A stretch of 64,000 bases of DNA from Ascoidea rubescens DSM 1968 (Eukaryota > Ascomycota > Saccharomycetes > Ascoideales > Ascoideaceae), in contig NW_017962927.1 of assembly GCF_001661345.1 (NCBI RefSeq), positions 248,001-312,000 on the forward strand, read 5' to 3'. The notes under the pieces are model-generated. The model did not search any database and was not told where the DNA came from. It saw only the letters and a list, made by a program, of their open reading frames with translations. Positions 44,131 to 53,451 of this stretch are shown here, one piece after another (the first letter of the stretch is position 1; every line of letters begins with the position of its first letter). A program made the translations under genes and the position numbers.

Positions 44131-47100
44131 GTTGGTGCTTGTTTGAAGAAGAAAAAAGGAAATGCGAGAAACGTGAGAAATATGGGAAATATGGGAAATA
44201 TGGAACAGGAAGGGAGCAGTTAAGGTGGTTTGATATTAATGGAAAACAAGGGGAAGTAGGATTGTTTTAATTTAAATTTTTTTTTTCAATGGTATTAATG
44301 GACTAATTGATTTTTGATCTTATTGTCTTATTGTTTGGTCTTTTATTGTTTCCCTTTTCCAGAAGCAAGAGCAGATCCCAAACAGGAAACGGGTGGTGGA
44401 TAGTAAACTGTGTGTAACAGAACGGTGGTGGCCGTAGAAGATGACCCGCAAAAAAGGTGAACGAGGTCTGCGGGAATATGTTTCAATAAAGCGGGGCTGC
44501 AGACAGCACAGACCATAGTTGAGGGTGGACAAGAGATGAAGCTGCAACGTTGGGTGAGGTCAAGAGTAGCGCAAGCAAGGTTTGGAGAGAAAGGAGAATA
44601 TTTTTGCGAGATTAATGAGGAGCGAGAGGTCTGGGAGAGACCTGTGGGATGGGGAACGAGGTAGCAACGTGTCTTTGTGGTAGTGGACTAGAAGAGAGTG
44701 GCGCAATAGAGCGGGTGCTGGGCACGAGACAGTGGGAGACAAAGGATGGTGTTGGGGAGGTGCAAGGTGGAGGCTGAAATGGTAGGAGTGAGATCGGAGG
44801 GTTATGTGGATCCGCTAAAGGCGGATATGATAAGATTTTAGAGGATTTTGGAAAGAGCAGAGAGAAGCACAAGAAAAGTGGAAATATGAAAAGAATATGA
44901 GAATATGAGAGTATGGAGTATCTAAAAAAGTCGAGGCACGTGAATTCGTGTTTTTTTTTTATTTAATTAACTTTTTAGCTTGTGGATTATTGAATTTAGA
45001 AAAGGGAACTTGAAACTGGAAAGTGGAAATTGGAAATTGAGATTAAAAATTAAAACAAATTAAAAAAAAATGGAAGAAAAAAAACAAAAATAAAAAAATA
45101 AAGTACATATTCTACTAGGAGTGCAGGATTAAATTAGAAACATGCTAATAGCGATTGAGATTGTAACAAGATAAAATTTGTATGAAAAATTGCATGAAAA
45201 ATTGCATGAGATTATTGAATATGAAATATTATGAAATTATTTTATTAATTTAAATATCTTATTAATTTAAATATTTTATATTATTATATTATTTTATATT
45301 ATGAAATGACATGAAATATTGTAAATTATTAAATTAATTAGATGAATCCAATTTAATTTAATTAAATTGGATTCAATTGGATTCAATTGGATTAAATATA
45401 ATATATAATAATATTATAATAATAAAATTTTGAATGAAATTTAATTGCGTATAAAATTGAATGATAAATAAATAATTATTTGGACTTAAAAAAGGTTTAT
45501 TCTTTAGTGAAGAAAGATAAAGATAAAACACGATAAAACACGATAACAAGGTGAAGTAGAATGAAGATTGATAAATAAAGGATTGGATTAGCTGAATTGG
45601 TTGTGTTGATTGTGTTGATTGTATTGAATATATTATGGAGTGTATTGATTAAATTCGTATATATTAGTCATATTAGTTGGGATGTATATTATTATGGTAT
45701 ATTCCTATATTTGCAGAGCTATTTGCGGTGTAATAGCAAGAGGCTCCCGATAACACGGGTCTAAGATCGATCCAGAAATTGGGGTGATATGATGATATGA
45801 AATAGGACTTGACTTTTCAAAGCAGCGTTTGCCTGTCTAGGGTTGCAGTATAAATCGGAACCTTATTTTGGAACTAAGCCAAAATGGCATCGATTGCAAT
45901 GAAGTTTGAAAATAAGCTTGTCACCCGCTGTTTAAAGTTACTGTGTTCAAATGTCACAAAGAATCCTTAATCCTGTCTTTCAATAAGTAACATTGATAAA
46001 CAAGCACAGAAAACAACAAAAGGGAAATAATGGATAATAATCGCTAATAATAATTATGAGTATCCAAGAAGAAAACTAATTTATTTTTCAATGTGTGGTT
46101 GAAATTGTATAGAGTATTATGACAAGTAATGCGATGGTGATGGTATTGCTTTTGATGATTCTGATGTTGACACATATACCGATATCAAATAGGGGACGGT
46201 CAGAATAGTTACTTGGAAAACAAAAACAAGCTAAAAGAAACAGAGAAAAAAAGAGAAAAGAGAAAATAAGAAAATAAGAACGAGAAGAACATAAGGGAGA
46301 AGAAAAGCGCATTGAACAGCTTTTGAAGAGCTGCAGATTATGTGTCATGTGATTTTGCTATTTTGGATCCATCATCTGGGAAATTCCTGGTAAAAGATCA
46401 ACTGCAGAAGGTTACCACTTGGTCGATTTTCCTTCTGATCGTGTTGCTTGAGAAGGTTTAAAAATAGGCACTCTTGGAAGCAGAGTTTCTGGCCGTACCA
46501 TTGCAGTGGTTGAGGATAACCACAGCGATAAAAGGCCAGAAACAGAGTGTTTCGATGTGCTCACCATTGGAGGGAGTGGATGTGAGTGAAATGAAACACA
46601 GGAGACAGCTGACTCAAAGGATTCAGCAGACTAAACAGATTCAATCCAGACAGCTGCAGTTGCTCACCAGGCAGTCGCAGTGAGCGTTCTGCTAATGGCA
46701 GCAGAGCATTCCATGGTGTTCTTGCTGGCGGTACTATTTTACTGCGGATTCGAAATCACAGCAGAGCTGAAGAGGCAGGTGTTTTCTGGGTGCGACTGCG
46801 CTGTGTGGAGTTGCAGCAGCAGACATTATTGCGGTTGCACAGGGGCGGGAACCTGGCGGACCTATGTCCTGATAGCAAGGCGGTCTGTGCAAAGCGAAGT
46901 GAAACGGCGTGCTGAAAGCGGGTGCTGTTCGGTAAGGGAGCAGCAAGATGGGCGGGAGCGCACCAGGGAGGCAAAGGTAGCAGGAGAGGCAGAGGAAGGG
47001 AGAAGGAGTTGGTAGTGGTGGTGCTGTTGCTGCTGTTGGTGATGGTGGTGGTGCTGTTGGAAATGGTCTTGGACAAGGCTTCAGACGCCTGCGAGTGAAG

Positions 47101-47265
47101 GCCAGAGCAGCTGCAGCGCTTTTGCTCAGATCCAAAAGGTGGATTTTTGCATCTGGCTTGAGCTTGTTCTCAGAGTAATGGCCCAGTAGGTGATAATGGA
47201 GAGGTGCACTAGCAATCACTGCTTTTGTGCCTGAGCTGTCCATCTTCTCTGCTCTGGAGGCCACT

Positions 47266-47271
47266 TATAAA
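47266..47271 (+). promoter_or_regulatory. TATAAA box, start of the long NAM8 leader
   Basis: TATAAA at 47266-47271 at the right edge of the GC-richer block. From just after it to 48639 the sense strand has no ATG. A second candidate, TATATATA, lies at 47603-47610. Confidence 0.45.
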
Positions 47272-47273
47272 TG

Positions 47274-48639
47274 TGCGCTTTCCCTGCTGCTTTGCTTCCA
47301 CTCTTGTTCTTCTTTTGCTCTTGTTCCCTCACTGTTACTTCCTCTCTGTCGCCAGATCCACCACAGAATCTCCCAGAAACCCCCTAGAAGCACCACAGAA
47401 GCACTGCGCAGACCCTCGTCCTTCTCGTCCTTCTCTCTCTTTTTCCTCTCTGTCCATATCTCGGATACTCACGCTCATCCACCTCGATTACCTCGCTTTT
47501 TCCCTTGGTATTTGGTTTTTCTCACCTTCAATCCAAGATTTAGGCAATAATTTTGTTTGAGAAAAAAAACCTAAAAAAACTCAAAGCTCTCTCTCCCTCC
47601 TCTATATATACCCAAACAATTCTCTCTCAATCGTCAATCTCAAAAATTTCTCACCATTCAACTTCCATCTCTATCGATTATTTAGCAATCTTTGCACTAT
47701 TCAATATTTTCTCTCTAATATTTAGTATATTCAGTATCCATCCAATATCCAACATCCAATATCCAATATCTAACAATACCCATTAAATCCTTTTGTTGAA
47801 CTGCTCAATTCCAATTCCAATTCTAATTTCAGTCTCAATTTCAACTCCAACTCCAACTCCAATTCCAATTACTCCATTAATTCCATTCTTACTTATTTTA
47901 TTAATACACTATTTTCCATATATTCTCATACTACAGCACACCAGTTTTTTTATTATTCATTTAACTTATTTCATTCAATTTTATTTCACTTCTTTTCATT
48001 TTATTTTATTTTATTTCATTTCACTTTCCAATTTTCCCAGTTGTTTTTTTTCCTTCTGATAGTATTTTTTTGTTTTAAAAAAAATTACGTTTTCTTTCTC
48101 TTTCTCTTTCCAGTTAATTCTATTCTTCTACTCTATTTTATTGTTTCCTGTTTCTTGTTCTTAACTAAACTAAACTATCTTTATACTATCTTTATACTAT
48201 TATCCATCCCATCCTAATTATACTATTCATATCAATCATCCTTCCTACTCTCTTTCTCTTTATCCATCTATCTATCTATCTATCTGTCTATCTATCTATC
48301 TATCTACCTCTTTAGCTGATTTATATCTTGGTCTCATTGTTTTCTCTTGTTTTCTCTTTCTCTTTCTTTTCTTTCTCTCATTCGATTAATCACCCTAAAG
48401 TTATTCAATATAATATATCAAAAGTATTTCAATTCAATCAACCAATCAATCAATTAATCAATCAATCAATTAATCAATTAATCAATCAATTAAATAATTA
48501 AATAATTAATTTAATTTAATTCTAATTTATTCCAATTTAAAAATTAAATTATACTATAAATATTATATTAATCAATCAATCAATCTTCTTCATCTCTACT
48601 AAATTCATCCATTTCATCTCATCTCATCTCATTCATATC
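47274..48639 (+). other. Pyrimidine-rich ATG-free leader of NAM8
   Basis: About 1.37 kb with no ATG on the sense strand and very little G, dominated by C/T tracts and simple repeats ((tatc)n at 48265-48306 and (aatc)n at 48420-48500). The first ATG is the NAM8 start codon. This is what a long, scanned 5' untranslated region would look like. Confidence 0.55.
48265..48306. repeat. (tatc)n tetranucleotide repeat
   Basis: About ten tatc units with one gtc interruption, inside the NAM8 leader. Confidence 0.9.
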
Positions 48640-50823
48640 ATGTCTACTTTTAATAAAAATTCAAACAACATGTACTCTTACTCATCCTCCCAAAACCAGC
48701 TGAACCACCAAATCCAACTCAGCCAAAACAGCCAATCAACTCAAAACAGCCAATCTTCTCAATCAACACAAAACCAACAACAAAACCAACAAAACCAACA
48801 AAACCAACAAAACCAACAAAACCAAAACCAACAACAACAACACCAACAACAATCCTCACTAGTCTCCTTATCTCCAGAATTCTCCGCCACCTCAAACTCA
48901 AACAACTTCCAACAATATTCTCCAATTCAACCAATTTCTCCAGTTTCTCAAAATTCCCCTTTAAATCTTCAATTCAATCCTCCTCAACAAAACATTACTC
49001 CAATCCAAATCCGCGAAATCCAAAACCTTCAAAGTCTCCAGAACCTTCAAAATCTACAGAATTTCCAAAACATTCAAAACATTCAAGGTGCCCAAAATGT
49101 TCAAAACGTTCAAAATATGCAAAACATCCAAAACCTACAATCCCTACAATCCATACAAAACGCTCAACCCATCCAAAACATCTCAAATGTTCGCGAGAAA
49201 TCTCAGCTATGGATGGGCGAACTAGATACTAGATGGGATGAAAACACCATCCAATCCATCTGGAACTCTGTCGGTGAAATCCCAACCGCCATCAAACTAA
49301 TCAAAGATCGCAACACATCCCTAGACCAGTCTGGTAATCCCTCCTTCACCGCCTTAAACGCCGGTTACTGTTTTGTTGATTTCGGTTCAAATCTAAATGC
49401 TTCAAGAGCTATAATGCACAATGGCTTGAACATCCCAAATACTGATCGAGTCTTCAAACTAAACTGGGCTTCCGGTGGCACTTCAACACCAACAAACCAA
49501 TCATCAATCTACTCAAATAACTCCAATTCTAACACCAACCCAAACCCCAATTCTAACTCAAGTAACAATACCGCCAACACTTCAAATGCTAGCCCCAACA
49601 ATATCTTTCAAAACCAAATCCAACAACAACAACAACAACAGCAAGAAATATCTGTGTTTGTTGGTGATTTGGCCGCAGACGTTAAGGAATCTGAACTATT
49701 TGAAGCCTTTAGAGCTAAATATTCCTCTGTTGTCGGCGTTAAAATTATGATGGACCCACTTACTGGTTCCTCAAAGGGCTATGGTTTTGTTAGATTTGGA
49801 AACGACTACGAACAAAAAAGATCTCTATTGGAAATGAATGGCTGCTTAATTCATGGAAGACCCATTAGAGTCTCAACCGCTGTCCCTAAAAATTCCTCCT
49901 CAAATCCAAATTTAAACCTTTCCCTATCTAATAATAGCATTGGTGGTTCTGCTATCTCTTCCGGAAATAACAACAACAGCAACAATAACATACTCAGAAA
50001 CTCGGCCTCTACTAATAGCTTGTTAGGAAGCTCTAACTCCTTAAATTCTTCCTTAGCTCAACCTTATTCAGCTCCCCAATCTCAACCTCCTTTAAACCAA
50101 TCAACTGATCCCAATAACACAACAGTCTTTATAGGTGGTTTAAATTCATCCGTTTCTGAACAACTATTGAGATCTCACTTTCTGACTTTTGGTGAAATTA
50201 TTTATGTCAAAGTCCTACAAAATAAGAATTGTGGCTTTGTCCAATACGTTTTGCGCTCATCTGCTGAACTGGCCATTCAAAAAATGCAAGGCTACCCAAT
50301 TGGTAACACCAGAATCAGATTGAGCTGGGGCAGAAGCTCAAGCATTAATAACCAAAACCTACAAAATTATCTAAGTAACATTAATGCTTTAAATAATAAT
50401 CCAAATATTGCTGCTGGTAGTAATAATAGATATGTTTCTCAACCTCAAGCTCCTTCAATTTATGCCCCTTATGGTTTAAATAATAACAACAATAACAAAA
50501 ATGTTGCTAATAATTCTAATGTTAGTATGTTGAATACAGATCCAAATTCAATTTCATTTATTTCTAATTCGATTTCAAACTCTGATCAATTACAAAACAA
50601 CTCTGGCAATCTTGTTGATAACTCCATTTTGATCTCAAATAATAATGTTAACGATAACAACAACAATATCAATAATGGAGGGTTTGATATGAATCTCATG
50701 ATCAACAATTCATTAAATGGTTCAGGCTCCAGCTCTCAATTTCAATTAAATGAATTATATGGGTTATCAAGAGATGCGAGATTAGATAGAGTTGAGGGTA
50801 ATAATGGCTTTATTTATGCTTAA
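48640..50823 (+). CDS. NAM8: Nam8/Ngr1-type three-RRM RNA-binding protein
   Basis: 727-residue protein with three RRMs. RRM1 (about residues 188-281) has LWMGELDTRWDENTIQSIW and AGYCFVDF. RRM2 (336-415) has VFVGDLAADVKESELFEAF and SKGYGFVRF. RRM3 (495-566) has NNTTVFIGGLNSSVSEQLL, CGFVQYV and IRLSWGRSSS. This is the TIA-1-like architecture of yeast Nam8 (U1 snRNP and meiotic splicing) and Ngr1 (mRNA turnover). The C-terminal tail ARLDRVEGNNGFIYA parallels the Nam8 tail (LNRLEQGSNGFMFA), which favours Nam8. A long Gln/Asn-rich N-terminus (residues 1-187, with Gln-Gln-Asn and Asn-Leu-Gln repeats) is lineage-specific. It is interesting next to the introns seen here, since Nam8 helps the U1 snRNP choose weak donors. 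Confidence 0.9.
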   Translation: MSTFNKNSNNMYSYSSSQNQLNHQIQLSQNSQSTQNSQSSQSTQNQQQNQQNQQNQQNQQNQNQQQQHQQQSSLVSLSPEFSATSNSNNFQQYSPIQPISPVSQNSPLNLQFNPPQQNITPIQIREIQNLQSLQNLQNLQNFQNIQNIQGAQNVQNVQNMQNIQNLQSLQSIQNAQPIQNISNVREKSQLWMGELDTRWDENTIQSIWNSVGEIPTAIKLIKDRNTSLDQSGNPSFTALNAGYCFVDFGSNLNASRAIMHNGLNIPNTDRVFKLNWASGGTSTPTNQSSIYSNNSNSNTNPNPNSNSSNNTANTSNASPNNIFQNQIQQQQQQQQEISVFVGDLAADVKESELFEAFRAKYSSVVGVKIMMDPLTGSSKGYGFVRFGNDYEQKRSLLEMNGCLIHGRPIRVSTAVPKNSSSNPNLNLSLSNNSIGGSAISSGNNNNSNNNILRNSASTNSLLGSSNSLNSSLAQPYSAPQSQPPLNQSTDPNNTTVFIGGLNSSVSEQLLRSHFLTFGEIIYVKVLQNKNCGFVQYVLRSSAELAIQKMQGYPIGNTRIRLSWGRSSSINNQNLQNYLSNINALNNNPNIAAGSNNRYVSQPQAPSIYAPYGLNNNNNNKNVANNSNVSMLNTDPNSISFISNSISNSDQLQNNSGNLVDNSILISNNNVNDNNNNINNGGFDMNLMINNSLNGSGSSSQFQLNELYGLSRDARLDRVEGNNGFIYA

Positions 50824-51880
50824 GTTTTTTCGTCATTTTTTTTTCTTTTTAAATTATTTCTTAATATTTTTTTTATTTTCTTATCTGTTTGTGTGTGTGA
50901 GTGTGCTTGTGCTTTTTCTTATTTATTCATCAATATCTTTAACTGTCATATTTTAAAATATTTATTTTATTTTATTTTATCTTATATTGTTTGTTTTTGT
51001 TTTCTATTTCTAAACATGGAAGAGAAATAAGTTTCTAGTGTTTCTTGTTAAAAAAAATTTATTCTTTTAAAAAAAAAGAAAGAAAAAAATCCCAAAAAAA
51101 TTTTTGAAAAATTTCAAGAAAAGAAAAAGAAAAAAAAAGAAAAAAAAAAGAAATCTGTTATTTATCTAAACAAAAAAAGGCAATAGTTCATTTTTTTTGT
51201 TTTTTGTTTGTTGAAATTTCTCATGCTTCTAAAAAAAATTTCTTCTAACTGTTTATTTTTTTACATTATTCTATTCTTATAGTTTTTTCTTTTTACCATC
51301 ACTTTTATTTTTACTTTCTGTTAAATATTTCATTTGTTTATCTTTGAATTTTTTGATTATTGTTGATAATTTGTTTTTGTTATGTTTTTATGTCCATTGT
51401 CAAATGCTGTTTTTGTCTTGTTGATATCATATTTTATATTTTGTTGAATTACAAATGCTGTTTATCAAAAAAAGTTTTTGTTTTTAATTATTTTTGTCAA
51501 ATACTTTCATTTTAATTTCCAAATTCCCTTCTTTTTTTTGTTTTTATAAATCAATTCATCCAATGGTTTTGTTTCACTTAATTATTGTGTTTTCATTGTA
51601 TAAAACAAAGTTATTACTAGTTTTTTTGATTGTCTTTTCTACTAATTATTTATTATTTCCCGATATACTATTATATAATTCACATAATACATCTAGTTTC
51701 GCAGGAAACTATCATCCAGCATCTCCACTTCTCCAGCAGAAGCTCCTTCAGAGGAAGAAGCACAGAAAGCTGCTTCCGCGGCCGGGTAACGTTTACCTCT
51801 GATTTTAAATCAAGTAGCTTTGCTTCTTCTTCTTGGTGAGGGACTTGAAGAACCAGCAGTGTCTATCTCTCATACCAGTC
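50824..51880. other. Intergenic: NAM8 3' flank and SUA7 promoter
   Basis: 1.06 kb of mostly T-rich DNA with several ATGs and no gene recognised. The last 160 bp (51710-51880), next to SUA7, is GC-richer. Confidence 0.65.
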
Positions 51881-52900
51881 ATGTCCATGCTCGACGAAGA
51901 AGTGTACGAAGGTCCCAATTTGAATGTGATTTTGACATGTCCAGAGTGCAAGCGCTTTCCTCCTGAGTTGGTTGAGAGGTTCAGCGAGGGCGATATTGTC
52001 TGTGGATTGTGTGGATTGGTGCTCTCTGATCGTTTGGTCGATACAAGATCTGAATGGAGAACCTTTTCCAACGACGACCAGAATGGTGACGATCCTTCTC
52101 GTGTGGGAGATGCCAGCAACCCATTGTTGGATGGTGACCAGCTCTCCACTGTTATTGGCTACGATTCTCGCGACAACAAGTCCTTTTTATCGTTGTCAAA
52201 GACTCAAAGGAAAAACGTTCTTAAGAAGGAAAACGTCCTTGAATCTGCCTATGCGAGAATATCCCAGATGTGCGATGGTTACTCCTTACCCAAAATCGTT
52301 CAAGATGCTGCAAAGGAAATCTACAAGCTATCTTATGAAGAAAAGACCTTGAAAGGTAAGTCCCAGGAATCAATCATGGCTGCTGCCATTTTCTTGGGTT
52401 GTCGTAAGGCTAATGTAGCCAGAACTTTCAAAGAGATTTGGGCCTTGACAAAGGTTCCAAAAAAAGAAATTGGTAAAGTTTCAAAAATAATTAAAAAAAT
52501 TATTGATGAAAAGGCCCTAAAGGACGGTACCACTATTGTTCCTGGTGATCAATTGCAATCCACTCAAACAACTGCTTCGGATATTATTAGAAGATTTTGC
52601 TCAAATCTTGGATTATCTGTTGAAGTTACAAATGGTGCTGAGTATATAGCTAGAAAAGCTAACGAAACCGGAGTTCTCAGTGGTAGATCACCAATTACAA
52701 TTGCAGCTGCTGTCATTTATATGGCAGTTATAATTTTTAAGGCTCATGTACAACCAATACAAATTTCTGATAAAACTGGGGTAAGTGATAATACTATTAA
52801 GAATATTTATAGATTCTTATACATTGAAAGGGAGAAATTAGTTGATCCTGCCTGGATTAAAAAAGGAATGGTTGATTTAAACAACCTTCCCAATAATTGA
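51881..52900 (+). CDS. SUA7: General transcription factor TFIIB
   Basis: RNA polymerase II initiation factor that bridges TBP and the polymerase and sets the start site. The 339-residue protein opens with the zinc ribbon (LTCPECKRFPPELVERFSEG and VCGLCG), then the strongly conserved B-reader/linker VDTRSEWRTFSNDD and GDDPSRVGDASNPLLDGDQL. Two cyclin folds follow (LKGKSQESIMAAAIFLGCR; SGRSPITIAAAVIYMAVIIF) and the end VDLNNLPNN matches VSLDNLPG of S. cerevisiae. The ATG at 51881 (MSMLDEEVYEGPNLN) is the first in-frame ATG; the frame runs 16 codons further only to a TTG. With BRF1 at 13874-15448, the window holds both TFIIB-family members of pol II and pol III. Confidence 0.97.
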   Translation: MSMLDEEVYEGPNLNVILTCPECKRFPPELVERFSEGDIVCGLCGLVLSDRLVDTRSEWRTFSNDDQNGDDPSRVGDASNPLLDGDQLSTVIGYDSRDNKSFLSLSKTQRKNVLKKENVLESAYARISQMCDGYSLPKIVQDAAKEIYKLSYEEKTLKGKSQESIMAAAIFLGCRKANVARTFKEIWALTKVPKKEIGKVSKIIKKIIDEKALKDGTTIVPGDQLQSTQTTASDIIRRFCSNLGLSVEVTNGAEYIARKANETGVLSGRSPITIAAAVIYMAVIIFKAHVQPIQISDKTGVSDNTIKNIYRFLYIEREKLVDPAWIKKGMVDLNNLPNN

Positions 52901-53451
52901 ATATTATTGGTATAGGTTCTAGTAATCTCTTCAACTCAAGGAAAGGTACCAGATTATGGGATCATCAATATTTAATTTTCATTCATTGACGCTATTTTTT
53001 TAATCAAATCTTTTAAAAAGATTATTGAAAAAAAAAACAATCTAAAAAACCTAAAAAACAAAGACTAAAAAAGTATAGCAATTATAGTAATAAGTGATTT
53101 GTTTGGCGTTGAAATAAAATTTGGTTTATATTATAATGTATCTTGATAATACAAAACAAAATCAGGAAAATTGTAATTTTTTCACTCTCTTAATAAGTTT
53201 TTATTATAATGCAAATATAAAAATTGGTCAAAATTTTTTTTTTTCTCATAGGAATTGTTCTCAGAAAAAATTCCTGATTTTATTTTTTTTCTTTTTTAAT
53301 AGAATTTCAACTAGTCTTATTATTTTTATATAATAATATAGTTTGAAATAAACAGTATTTTTGGGGGGAATTGAATATTTTACTAGGCAGTCTATTAACT
53401 TTTCTCTAATCTAAGATAATATTTATTAACAGATTTATTATTTTCAGAAGT
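52901..53451. other. Convergent intergenic region
   Basis: AT-rich space between the 3' ends of SUA7 and the second F-box/LRR gene. Nothing gene-like seen. Confidence 0.7.

Larger units (their letters stand above)
44131..48639. other. 4.5 kb gene-free interval between two divergent genes
   Basis: The longest gap in the window. From the left: a purine-rich plus strand (44131-44880), i.e. a pyrimidine-rich leader for the minus-strand gene; an AT-rich centre (44900-46460), including CACGTG at 44937-44942; a GC-richer block (46480-47265), which is the GC-richest DNA in the window; and the NAM8 leader (47266-48639). I recognise no protein gene or tRNA. A large non-coding RNA such as SRP, RNase P or telomerase RNA in 45700-47265 cannot be excluded by eye; I looked for their conserved motifs and did not find them. 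Confidence 0.6.

Noticed and set aside
46474-47015. Open frames on both strands in the GC-richer block
   Set aside because: Starts are non-ATG or weak, the products are Arg/Ser/Cys-rich without family features, and frames overlap on opposite strands, as expected when stop codons are rare in GC-rich DNA.
51432-51442. Perfect match to the S. cerevisiae ARS consensus (TTTTATATTTT)
   Set aside because: Such matches are frequent by chance in AT-rich DNA, and the consensus does not hold outside close relatives of S. cerevisiae.
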